From Chloroflexota bacterium (GTDB taxonomy: Bacteria > Chloroflexota > Dehalococcoidia > DSTF01 > RBG-16-68-14), in assembly GCA_022565155.1 (NCBI GenBank), contig JADFKB010000006.1:1-64000 (forward strand): a stretch of DNA of 64,000 nucleotides, written 5' to 3'. The position numbers were made by a program, and so were the translations under genes. This document shows, piece after piece, positions 11,486-20,189 of the stretch. The notes under the pieces are model-generated. The model was not told the origin of the DNA. It did not search any database and saw only the letters and a program-made list of their open reading frames with translations. How positions within the stretch are numbered: the first letter of the stretch is position 1; the number at the start of each line of letters is the position of its first letter.

Positions 11486-11901
11486 CCAAAGAGTGGAAGG
11501 CAGGCGATGCGCTGGAACCGATCAGCCTTGAGCTCACGCTCAGAAGGGCGATCCAGGCGGTGGCAGGCACGCGAGACTACTACCCGTTCCATCACGATGA
11601 GCAGTTCGCCAGGGAGAACGGCGCCGAGGGCATCTTCTTCAACACAATGTTCCTCCAAGGCTTCGTCGGGAGGGCGGCGGCTGAGTGGTTTGGCAACGAC
11701 GCGTTCCTTCGTAGGCTGGAGATCGCGATGCACGCCTCGAACTACGTCGGTCGCACGCTTACCGCGGAGGGCACCGTCGCGGCGACGCGCGAGTCCAACG
11801 GCTGCAAGCTCGTCGACGCGGACGTTACCCTCGCTACTGAGGATGGCCCCACCACGAGCATCAAGCTTACCGTCCAGCTCCCCGTCTCAACGACGCCGTG
11901 A
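11482..11901 (+). CDS. MaoC-like hydratase
   Basis: Hot-dog fold protein; overlaps upstream stop; RDYYPFHHDEQFARENGAEGIFFNTMFLQGF. Confidence 0.75.
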   Translation: MTKEWKAGDALEPISLELTLRRAIQAVAGTRDYYPFHHDEQFARENGAEGIFFNTMFLQGFVGRAAAEWFGNDAFLRRLEIAMHASNYVGRTLTAEGTVAATRESNGCKLVDADVTLATEDGPTTSIKLTVQLPVSTTP

Positions 11902-11923
11902 GCCTTTAGCAGGACCAAGGTAG

Positions 11924-13087
11924 ATGACGATCCGGAACAAGGCAGCGATCGTGGGCATCGGCCAGACGGAGTTCTCCAAGGATTCCGGCCGGAGCACCTT
12001 GCGCATGGCGCTGGAGGCGATCTTGCAGGCGCTCGATGACGCCGGGCTGAAACCTCAGGATGTCGACGGCGTGGTGAAGATGAGCGCCAATAACGACATC
12101 TTCGAGATCGATCTCCTGCGCTCTCTCAACCTGTCCAATCTGCGTTTCTTCCATGAGATCCCGCACGGCGGTGGCGCGGCGTGCGGGACGATCGCAGGCG
12201 CTGTGGCCGCAATCGCATCAGGCATGGCAGACGTGGTCGTAACCTTCCGCTCGCTGAACGAGCGCTCTGAGCGCCGGTTTGGACAATCCACCGTCGGTGG
12301 CGGTGTGGGAGGATGGGGCCAGGATAAGATACCACACGGTTTGGTGACGCCGGCGCAGTGGATCGCCATCTTCGGTCAGCGTTACCTGCATGAGTACGGG
12401 CACACAACCGAGGAGTTCGGCCGCGTCTCCGTCCTGTGTCGCAAACACGCGGCCACCAATCCTCACGCCATGATGTACGAACGCCCGATCACCCTGGAGG
12501 ACCACCAGAACTCCCGCTGGATCACAGAGCCGCTGCGCCTGTTCGACTGCTGCCTCGACACGGACGGCGCGTGTGCGGCGATCGTCGTCTCCGCGGAGAA
12601 GGCGAAGCAGCTCAAGGGGACCCCTGCATACATCGCCGCGGCGGCCCAGGGCACGGGCAGCCGCACGGAGATGATGACCAGCTATCAGCGCAAGAGCCTC
12701 GCTCGATTGGAGGAGGCTGAGGCCACGGCCGCGGAGCTGTACCGGACAGCGGAGCTGGAGCCTCAGCAGATCGACGTTGCCGAGATCTACGACCACTTCA
12801 CGCCGATGGTGTTGATGGCCCTCGAGGCGTACGGGTTCGCCGAGCCCGGCCAGTCTCCGCATCTGTTCCGTGAGGGCCGTTTGGAGCTCGACGGCGATCT
12901 GCCGCTAAACACGCACGGCGGCCACCTGGGCGAGGGCTACCTCCACGGCTTCGGGCACATTGTTGAGGGGGTGCGTCAGATCCGCGGCTCCGCCGTAAAC
13001 CAAGTCGAGGACGCCAAGACCTGCCTCGTGACGAGCGGCACGGGCGTCCCCACGAGCGCGATCATCCTGTCCAAGGAGGCGTACTGA
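11924..13087 (+). CDS. thiolase-like protein (SCP-x/Ltp2-like)
   Basis: KAAIVGIGQTEFSKDSGRSTLRMALEAILQALDDAGL; NTHGGHLGEGYLHGFGHIVEGVRQIRG. Confidence 0.85.
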   Translation: MTIRNKAAIVGIGQTEFSKDSGRSTLRMALEAILQALDDAGLKPQDVDGVVKMSANNDIFEIDLLRSLNLSNLRFFHEIPHGGGAACGTIAGAVAAIASGMADVVVTFRSLNERSERRFGQSTVGGGVGGWGQDKIPHGLVTPAQWIAIFGQRYLHEYGHTTEEFGRVSVLCRKHAATNPHAMMYERPITLEDHQNSRWITEPLRLFDCCLDTDGACAAIVVSAEKAKQLKGTPAYIAAAAQGTGSRTEMMTSYQRKSLARLEEAEATAAELYRTAELEPQQIDVAEIYDHFTPMVLMALEAYGFAEPGQSPHLFREGRLELDGDLPLNTHGGHLGEGYLHGFGHIVEGVRQIRGSAVNQVEDAKTCLVTSGTGVPTSAIILSKEAY

Positions 13088-13488
13088 TGGCGGAGTTCCC
13101 CCGGCCTTCGCCCCTGCCAGACCGCGACACGGCGCCGTTCTGGGAGGCCCAGAATAACCACGAATTGAAGTTCCAGAGGTGCACCGGTTGCGAGACGGTG
13201 CGCTACCCCGTGGGGCCCCTCTGCCCCGAGTGCCACTCCTTCGACTTCGAATGGATCACGTCGAGCGGCCGAGGAACGATCTACAGCTACACCATAGTGC
13301 GGCACCAGACACACCCGGCCTTCGCGCCGCCCTACACCGTGTTGCTGGTGGAGATGGAAGAGGGGCCGCGCATCATCGCCCAGTTGCAGGCATCCGAAGA
13401 CGCCCGGTTCGCGATCGACACTCCGGTGCACATCGAGTGGGAGGATCACCCAGGCCAGGCGCTCCCGGTCTTCGTACTCGACTCGTAG
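13087..13488 (+). CDS. DUF35 OB-fold/Zn-ribbon acyl-CoA-associated protein
   Basis: 133 aa; CTGCETVRYPVGPLCPECHSFDFEW then OB-fold; start overlaps stop of 11924..13087. Confidence 0.9.
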   Translation: MAEFPRPSPLPDRDTAPFWEAQNNHELKFQRCTGCETVRYPVGPLCPECHSFDFEWITSSGRGTIYSYTIVRHQTHPAFAPPYTVLLVEMEEGPRIIAQLQASEDARFAIDTPVHIEWEDHPGQALPVFVLDS

Positions 13489-13567
13489 GAACGCGCTTGG
13501 CGCCTGCCGCCATCGCGGCCGCAGCGCCTGTGGTCATCTAAAGGCAGCGTAGGAGGAGGAAGACAAC

Positions 13568-14596
13568 ATGAAGCTTGGGCTCACCGTTGGATACTGGAGT
13601 TCTGGCCCGCCGCCCGACATCGGGCAGCGCATCGCCGAAGCCGAGGAGCTTGGCTTCGATTCCATGTGGACGGCGGAGGCGTACGGCTCGGACTGCCTCA
13701 CGCCGCTCGCCTGGTGGGGCGCCAAGACGACGCGCATCAAGCTCGGCACGGCGATCGCCCAGGTGTCGGCCCGCACGCCCGCGGCGATGGCGATGGCTGC
13801 GATGACGCTGGACCACCTGTCAGGCGGCCGCTTCATCCTCGGCCTCGGCGTCTCCGGCCCCCAGGTAGTGGAGGGCTGGTACGGTCAACCGTTCCCCAGA
13901 CCTCTGGAGCGCACACGGGAATACATCGAGATTATACGAACCATCCTCGCACGAGAGCAGCCCCTGAATTTCGCCGGGCGACAGTACCAGATTCCATATC
14001 AGGGTGGGACCGGCCTCGGCAAGCCGTTGAAACCTATCGTCCACCCGCTCCGCGCTGACCTGCCCATCTACCTCGGCGCCGAGGGGCCGAAGAATGTCGC
14101 GCTCGCGGCGGAGATCGCTGACGGTTGGTTCCCGATCTTCTTCTCGCCGAAGATGGACAAGTTCTACCGGGAGGCGCTGGCCGAAGGCTTCGCCCGCCCC
14201 GGCGCCCGCCGCAAGCCGGAGGACTTTGAGGTCGCGTCCAACGTGTCCATCATCATCAATGACGATATCGAAGCTGCGGTGGACAGTATGAAACCGGGCC
14301 TGGCGCTCTACATCGGCGGGATGGGCGCGCGCGATATGAACTTTCACTTCGATGTGTTCTGCCGGATGGGATACGAGGGGGAATGCCGTCAGATCCAAGA
14401 TCTGTACCTGGACGGGAAGAGGGGCGAGGCTGCCGCCGCCGTTACGACCCAGATGGTGCAGGACACCGCCCTCATAGGGCCGCTGGGCAAAATCAAAGAC
14501 GAGCTTCAGGAGTGGAAGCGCACGGCGCTCACGACGATGCTGGTGGGAGGGTCGACGCAAACGCTACGGACGATCAGCGAACTCGTGTTGGCCTGA
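13568..14596 (+). CDS. LLM-class (probably F420-dependent) oxidoreductase
   Basis: 342 aa; LAWWGAKTTRIKLGTAIAQVSARTPAAMAMAAMTLDHLSGGRFILGLGVSGPQVVEGWYG. Confidence 0.9.
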   Translation: MKLGLTVGYWSSGPPPDIGQRIAEAEELGFDSMWTAEAYGSDCLTPLAWWGAKTTRIKLGTAIAQVSARTPAAMAMAAMTLDHLSGGRFILGLGVSGPQVVEGWYGQPFPRPLERTREYIEIIRTILAREQPLNFAGRQYQIPYQGGTGLGKPLKPIVHPLRADLPIYLGAEGPKNVALAAEIADGWFPIFFSPKMDKFYREALAEGFARPGARRKPEDFEVASNVSIIINDDIEAAVDSMKPGLALYIGGMGARDMNFHFDVFCRMGYEGECRQIQDLYLDGKRGEAAAAVTTQMVQDTALIGPLGKIKDELQEWKRTALTTMLVGGSTQTLRTISELVLA

Positions 14597-14890
14597 CGGG
14601 CGCTACCGTCGACTCGACCGGCAGGCCCGCCTCCGAAACCTGGGCGGCGAGGCTGGCGGCTTTGTCAAGGCCCGGCTGTGGGCTCACCGTATCATCGGCC
14701 TCTCCCGTGGCGCTGAGGATACCCAGTGTACGCTCTATATCGGTGAGCGCTGGCGGCCCGGCCAATTCGCTGGGAGCGAGTGACTCGCGGGCCAGTTCGG
14801 GCTTGGACTCGAGAACTCGCTACGCGCCCCCTGCCTGGATCACGACAAGGTTGAGCGCGTGGCCCACCACGTCGTGCAACGCTCGGCTAG
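14574..14890 (-). pseudogene. remnant of a HisKA_3 sensor histidine kinase with an in-frame TAG
   Basis: Minus frame reads LHDVVGHALNLVVIQAGGA*RVLESKPELARESLAP...PALTDIERTLGILSATGEADDTVSPQPGLDKAASLAAQVSEAGLPVESTVA; the stop at 14820-14822 splits one continuous frame. Confidence 0.75.
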
Positions 14891-14958
14891 TAGTGGCGCC
14901 AAGCAGTCTAGAGGCCGCCAGCCCTATCGTCTGTTCGATTGGGTGGAAATCCGGCGCT

Positions 14959-15028
14959 GTGGACATTCTGGTGGAGCATCTGCCTCCCAGGCAGAGGGTC
15001 GCGAGTTCAAATCTCGTCTTCCGCTCCA
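14959..15028 (+). tRNA. tRNA-Gly(CCC)-like sequence with truncated/degenerate D-arm, probably a pseudo-tRNA or 3' remnant
   Basis: TCTGC-CTCCCAG-GCAGA anticodon arm, GCGAG-TTCAAAT-CTCGT T-arm, CTTCCGC + TCCA 3' end; 5' side GTGGACATTCTGGTGGAGC lacks a normal D-stem. Confidence 0.65.
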
Positions 15029-15374
15029 GAACTGCCATTGGGCGCACGGTTCGTATCTAGATCTGGCCGATTAGGCGATTCGAGCTTTGCCTCTTCCGAG
15101 GAAGAATAAGTCTGCCCTTGAGACTCGGTTTCCTCGTCTAAGGGGGTTAGGCGAAGAACTGGGCACTAGGCGCTCAGTGGCGGCACTCAAAAGACCACAA
15201 GCCCCCCGGGGTGCGTCGGCATTAAGAGAAGAAGTGTATGGCTAGGAGACTAGCCTTGATCCTTTCACTCCTGAGTATCTGGCATGCGCGCGTGCGCGAC
15301 AGGTGCCATAGGGCCTAGGCAACCAGCCAATCGTCCTATCAATATCGCCGCCCCGCTATACTTGCTGCTGAACG

Positions 15375-16718
15375 ATGCAGCAGAGTACGCGACGCTGGCG
15401 TCAGGTGGGTGTGTGGCTGCCCGCCGCATTCATTGCGGCGACGGCAGCCGTGGCCGTGCTCGGCCTTGGCCGGGTCATCTCGGACGTCGCGGTGGTCGCC
15501 GTGATCGCCGGGCTTGGCGCAGTCGGTGCGGCGGTGTTCTCACGCTGGATCTTCCAGACGCTGGGCCATGCCCAACAGGAGACCGATGAGCGCGCTCGTG
15601 AACTGGCCGCGATCAACGAGGCCAGTCTCGCACTATCATCAGACCTGGACTTGCCATCGCTGCTTCAACGCGTAGTTGACCTGAGCCGGGACGTGACACA
15701 TGCAAGGTATGGCGCGCTCGCGATGCTGGGAGAAGATGATGAGATCGCCCAGTTCATCACATCGGGCTTGGGTCAGGCTGAACGCGATCGAATCGGCCCG
15801 TTGCCGAAAGGACGAGGCCTGTTGGGAGCGGTGATTCAGTCGGGTGAGACCCTTCGCGTAGACGACATCGCCTCCCATCCGCAGGCGTTCGGTTTCCCGG
15901 AACACCATCCGCGCATGACGAGCTTCATCGGCCTACCGATCCGCTATGAGGGACGCATCGTCGGCGATCTCTACCTCACGGACAAGGACGGCGGATCGCC
16001 GTTTTCGGAACGAGACGAGGAGATGCTTCGAGCCTTCGCGGCTCACGCCGCGGCCGCGATCGAGAATGCGCGACTCTACAGACAGGTACAGGACTTGGCC
16101 GTCGTGGAAGAGCGTGACCGGATCGGCATGGACATGCATGACGGCGTTATCCAGTCGCTGTACGCGACCGGCCTCAAGGTCGAGAACTGCCTGGAAGACC
16201 TTAAGGATGATCCGTCTCAAGTCGAACCGCAGCTCCACAACGTGCTCGATCAACTCAACCAGAGTATCGCCGACCTGCGTGGGTACATCTTCAACCTTCG
16301 GCCGAACGAGCTTGCTGACAGCGATCTGGCGGGCGCCGTCGGCAGCCTGCTGCAGGAGTTGAAGGTGAACGCGCTGTTAGACGTGCAGCTCATCGAGGGG
16401 CCTCAGGCCTGCGAAGGCCTGTCGGCGGAACAGACGAAGGCTCTGTTCCATGTCGCGCGTGAGTCATTGGCAAACGTAAGGAAGCACGCGAAGGCGCACT
16501 CGGTTACCGCCAGTCTCGAGCATAGGGGCGGCAGCTTCCGCATGACGATCGTCGATGATGGCGGTGGGTTTGATCCCAACCAGCCCAGCAGTGGGCTAGG
16601 ACTCCGGAACATCCGCGAGCGAGTCTCCGCCCTGGGCGGACAGATCGACATCAAGGCGGCTGTTGGCCAAGGCACCCAAGTCACGGTTGATATACTATTG
16701 GAGCGGAAGGGGTCTTAG
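15375..16718 (+). CDS. sensor histidine kinase (2 TM, GAF, HisKA_3, HATPase; NarX/LiaS-type)
   Basis: EERDRIGMDMHDGVIQSLYATGLKVE; SGLGLRNIRERVSALGG. Confidence 0.92.
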   Translation: MQQSTRRWRQVGVWLPAAFIAATAAVAVLGLGRVISDVAVVAVIAGLGAVGAAVFSRWIFQTLGHAQQETDERARELAAINEASLALSSDLDLPSLLQRVVDLSRDVTHARYGALAMLGEDDEIAQFITSGLGQAERDRIGPLPKGRGLLGAVIQSGETLRVDDIASHPQAFGFPEHHPRMTSFIGLPIRYEGRIVGDLYLTDKDGGSPFSERDEEMLRAFAAHAAAAIENARLYRQVQDLAVVEERDRIGMDMHDGVIQSLYATGLKVENCLEDLKDDPSQVEPQLHNVLDQLNQSIADLRGYIFNLRPNELADSDLAGAVGSLLQELKVNALLDVQLIEGPQACEGLSAEQTKALFHVARESLANVRKHAKAHSVTASLEHRGGSFRMTIVDDGGGFDPNQPSSGLGLRNIRERVSALGGQIDIKAAVGQGTQVTVDILLERKGS

Positions 16719-16720
16719 AC

Positions 16721-17383
16721 ATGGCCGGCAAGACACGCGTGATGATTGTGGACGATCACGAGGTCGTCCGTGAAGGGCTGCGCTCACTGCTGCGCCGGCG
16801 CGAGGAGCTGGCCGTCGTTGGGGAGGCGGATTCGGTGGCATCCGCTATCGAAGAGGCGCGCAAGACCGAGCCGGACGTCGTGATCATGGATGTCCGCCTA
16901 CCGGACGGCAGCGGCGTCGAGGCCTGTCGCGAGATCAGGTCTGAGCGTCCTGACACTAAGGTGCTAATGCTTACGTCGTACGCCGACGAAGAGGCCGTGT
17001 TCGCCTCAATCATGGCGGGTGCGGTCGGCTACCTCCTGAAGCAGACGAGTACGAGAACGCTGATCGAAGCGATCGAGCGGGCGATGAGGGGCGAATCACT
17101 TCTCGATCCCGCTGTTACGCAGCGCGTACTGGAGCGCGTGAGGAGTGGCAAGCAGGACGAGGACGAGGAGCTCGCGCTCCTTTCAGAACGGGAGCGCAAG
17201 ATCCTCGACCTGATCGCGGAAGGCAAGACCAACAAGGAGATAGCGAAAGAGATCTTTCTTAGCGACAAGACGGTGAAGAACTACGTCAGCAGCATCCTCA
17301 GCAAACTGAACATGCGCCGGCGCTCAGAGGCAGCCGCATTCATCGCCCGCCGGAGCCCGCGCACCGAGGAATCCCGAGACTAG
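16721..17383 (+). CDS. LuxR/NarL-family response regulator
   Basis: VMIVDDHEVVREGLRSLL...VVIMDVRLPDGSG...LSERERKILDLIAEGKTNKEIAKEIFLSDKTVKNYVSSILSKL. Confidence 0.95.
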   Translation: MAGKTRVMIVDDHEVVREGLRSLLRRREELAVVGEADSVASAIEEARKTEPDVVIMDVRLPDGSGVEACREIRSERPDTKVLMLTSYADEEAVFASIMAGAVGYLLKQTSTRTLIEAIERAMRGESLLDPAVTQRVLERVRSGKQDEDEELALLSERERKILDLIAEGKTNKEIAKEIFLSDKTVKNYVSSILSKLNMRRRSEAAAFIARRSPRTEESRD

Positions 17384-17389
17384 CGCCAG

Positions 17390-17406
17390 CCTCTCGCCAC
17401 GAGAGG
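17390..17406 (+). terminator. rho-independent terminator-like hairpin
   Basis: CCTCTCG-cca-CGAGAGG followed by tgtctctacttt. Confidence 0.5.
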
Positions 17407-17579
17407 TGTCTCTACTTTAGGCCCACGCGAAGTCTATCGAGCCTCGGGAACATGGGCCGTTTGGCCAAGCCGAACGGGCGCTTTGGGCCTAGGAGTCCGC
17501 TCCCCTGACCATCTACGCTCATAGCAGGTCACGCTGCTTCGCCTTAACGAGTTGCGTGCGACGTGGAAAGGGGAACGCC

Positions 17580-18119
17580 ATGTTCAAGAAGATACTAGTT
17601 CCCGTGGATGGATCGAGCTTCTCCGAGCAAGCCATCCCTGCCGCGAGGGAGCTCCTGACGGGAGGTACTGAGGAAGTTACCCTCCTCACGATCAGTGAAG
17701 CGCCTAAGGCAACCCGGCGGCGGCGCAAGGGATTGCGGCGTCCCGTCCCATTGGCCGCAATGTCGGGATTCGCGCCCGCTGGCGTGCTTCCGGCTGAGCT
17801 TCCCGTGTACGTCGAGACGAAGGGCCAGGCCGTAGAACGCCGAGAACAAGAGCTGCTTGAGTACGTGAACCGGGCCGGGCGGCCGCTGGCAGAGACGGGC
17901 CGCAGCATCCATGCGGCGGTCCACTTTGGTAACCCCGCGATCGAGATCATCGACTTCGCACAGAGGGGCCAGTTCGATCTGATCGTTATGGCCACGCACG
18001 GCCGCTCCGGCCTGTGCAAGACGATGCAAGGGAGCGTGACGGCGGAAGTGATTCGCAGCGGGGTTACTCCGGTGCTCGTCGTGCGGCCGAAGAAGCGGCT
18101 GTCGAAGGCGCGCCGATGA
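17580..18119 (+). CDS. universal stress protein (UspA family)
   Basis: MFKKILVPVDGSSFSEQAIPAARELL...IVMATHGRSGLCKTMQGSVTAEVIRSGVTPVLVV. Confidence 0.93.
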   Translation: MFKKILVPVDGSSFSEQAIPAARELLTGGTEEVTLLTISEAPKATRRRRKGLRRPVPLAAMSGFAPAGVLPAELPVYVETKGQAVERREQELLEYVNRAGRPLAETGRSIHAAVHFGNPAIEIIDFAQRGQFDLIVMATHGRSGLCKTMQGSVTAEVIRSGVTPVLVVRPKKRLSKARR

Positions 18120-18502
18120 TCGTACGCGTCCTTCTTGTGGATGCTCACGAAGAAGCCAGGCAATCGCTCGTCCGCAGGCTAGAGAGCGACGGCCGTGTGA
18201 TGGTCGCTGCCCAGGCGCCAACGGTCGCGGAGGCTGGCGTCGTTGTTCGGGGCGCACAGTGTGACCTCGCGCTCATGAACGTCCAGAGCCACGACAACGA
18301 GTCGATTGCTCGGTGTCAGGAATTGCGCAGGCTGACCGAAATCCCGCTGGTCGTGCTCGCTTCCTTCATGACCATCGAGCAATGGCGGGCCCTGAGACAG
18401 GCCGGCGCCGCTGACTACCTGCTCAAACACGCGAACAGCCAGCGCCTCTGTAGCGCGATCGTGCGGTTGGCTGACCGGCATCGGTCGGATGAAGGGAGTT
18501 GA
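18116..18502 (+). CDS. stand-alone pseudo-receiver domain protein
   Basis: MIVRVLLVDAHEEARQSLVRRL...CDLALMNVQSHDNES...ADYLLKHANS; ATGA overlap with uspA; phospho-acceptor position is Asn. Confidence 0.75.
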   Translation: MIVRVLLVDAHEEARQSLVRRLESDGRVMVAAQAPTVAEAGVVVRGAQCDLALMNVQSHDNESIARCQELRRLTEIPLVVLASFMTIEQWRALRQAGAADYLLKHANSQRLCSAIVRLADRHRSDEGS

Positions 18503-18505
18503 ACG

Positions 18506-19015
18506 ATGACGGTTGCTATCGGTATCATCGGCTGTAAGAATGCGGGCAAGACGACTCTGATAGAGGGCCTGCTCAAGGAATTCGCATCCCGAGGACTGCG
18601 TGCGGCGACGATTAAGCACGATGCGCACGATTTCGAGATCGACATCCCTGGCAAGGACACCTGGCGACATCGCGCAGCCGGAAGCAAGCTGACGATCATC
18701 GCGTCGGCGTCGAAGATCGCGCTGGTGCGTGAGAACGAGCGCGAGGCTGAGCTGCACGAACTGCTTCAGTTCGTCGACGACTCGTTCGATCTGGTGCTCG
18801 TGGAGGGTATGCGGAACAGTCCGTTGCCGAAGATCCTGGTCCGGCGTTCCGGCGCGGGCGACGACCCTCCCGGTATTCAGGGAGAGATCCTCGCAGTCGT
18901 TTCAGGAGACGCCGAGGCTGCTTCGCGGACAGGCCTCTTCCGGCCAGACGACGCGGCGGCGCTCGCGGACCTCATTCAGGAGCGGCTGCTCAACAAAGAG
19001 GCGATGACGGCTTGA
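18506..19015 (+). CDS. mobB: molybdopterin-guanine dinucleotide biosynthesis protein MobB
   Basis: AIGIIGCKNAGKTTLIEGLLKEFASRGLRAATIKHDAHDFEIDIPGKDTWRHRAAGS. Confidence 0.92.
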   Translation: MTVAIGIIGCKNAGKTTLIEGLLKEFASRGLRAATIKHDAHDFEIDIPGKDTWRHRAAGSKLTIIASASKIALVRENEREAELHELLQFVDDSFDLVLVEGMRNSPLPKILVRRSGAGDDPPGIQGEILAVVSGDAEAASRTGLFRPDDAAALADLIQERLLNKEAMTA

Positions 19016-19620
19016 CAAAGGACAACGTCATCGGAGCAGTTCTCGCCGGCGGTTACGGCCGTCGCATCGGCTGCGACAAGGCGACCGTCGAGCTCGACGG
19101 CAGACCGCTGATCAGCTACCCGGTTGGCGCACTGAGGTCGGCGGGCCTCGACGTTGTTCTGGCACTGCGCAGTGGCCAGGAGATGCTAGCTGGCCTCGAT
19201 GACGTGAGCTTCGTCCACGACGAATTCGAAGGCGCCGGGCCGCTGGGAGGCCTCCACGCACTACTCAAGTGGATGCCGGGCGAATGGGCGCTCGTGGTCT
19301 CCTGTGACCAGCCGTTCGTCCGAGTGAACCTGCTGCACGGCATCATGTCCCACAGCGATTGTACGGCCGACGCCGTCGTCGCGCGGATGTCGGAGTGCCT
19401 GCAGCCAATGCCCGGCCTTTTTCGAAAGACGTGCCTGCCGTTCGTTGAAGAGGCCTTGGCCAAGGGCGAGATGGGCCTCCGGAACCTGCTGCACCACATC
19501 CGCCTCTACGAACTGGAGGGCGAAGAGATCGACCGCCTCGACTTTGAGCGCTCTTCCTTCATCAACATCAACACACCAGAGGATCTCGCCAACGCTCGTC
19601 GTCTCGCGGTCGCGCTCTAG
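19012..19620 (+). CDS. mobA: molybdenum cofactor guanylyltransferase MobA
   Basis: GAVLAGGYGRRIGCDKATVELDGRPLI...GAGPLGGLHALL...VVSCDQPFV; overlaps mobB stop. Confidence 0.92.
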   Translation: MTKDNVIGAVLAGGYGRRIGCDKATVELDGRPLISYPVGALRSAGLDVVLALRSGQEMLAGLDDVSFVHDEFEGAGPLGGLHALLKWMPGEWALVVSCDQPFVRVNLLHGIMSHSDCTADAVVARMSECLQPMPGLFRKTCLPFVEEALAKGEMGLRNLLHHIRLYELEGEEIDRLDFERSSFININTPEDLANARRLAVAL

Positions 19621-19724
19621 TTGGACGGCTTCAGCACAGAAGGGGACGCACTGAGCACAGCCATTGCAGTGCTGGTGCCGGGCGGCGATCGTTTTGGCTC
19701 CCGAATCGCGCCGATTGGCCCCTT

Positions 19725-19980
19725 GGTGGTTCCGGCGCCTACGTTCAGCGCGGGCTGTGGACGGAGATTGGCGCGGGAGTCCGCTCCGAAGCTTCTTCGC
19801 CGATGTTAAAGGCGCCGGCCAGGAGCCCGACTCCGAGGATGATGAGCAACTGATGGTAGGTTGCTTCCGGCATATAACCAGCTACCAATAGAAGAAGCAG
19901 GCCTGTTCCAAACCAGAAGGCGTCCTTGTCACGAAAGCAGGCCACGACCGTCACGAGATAGAGAGCCTGTGACAGGAGAT
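19725..19980. repeat. 256-bp direct repeat, copy 1
   Basis: Aligns without gaps to 21941-22196 (constant offset 2216; 18 mismatches by hand count, about 93% identity). Confidence 0.9.
19745..19954 (-). pseudogene. truncated duplicate of the C-terminus of the membrane protein at 21961-22995
   Basis: VTVVACFRDKDAFWFGTGLLLLLVAGYMPEATYHQLLIILGVGLLAGAFNIGEEASERTPAPISVHSPR nearly matches the C-terminus of 21961..22995. Confidence 0.9.
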
Positions 19981-20189
19981 AGAGTTGGAGGCCGGGGGGC
20001 CTCGCCAGTCTGCCGGCGGCCGTACTTGCTCACCGTATCGAGCCGGAATGCAGTTCGTTATGGGCCGCTTCGGGGCCCCTCCTCGACTACGTAAGCTAGG
20101 ACACGGACAGCTCTCTTCGCAGCCCGGAGAATAGTAGTGGCTACTGGTGTGAGGGCAGCCGTTGGTTGCTTACCGTCACCTTGTGCGCA

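Noticed and set aside
15031-15374. Possible RNA gene or leader between tRNA-like sequence and the kinase
   Set aside because: Some short inverted repeats but no consistent structure or motif by eye.
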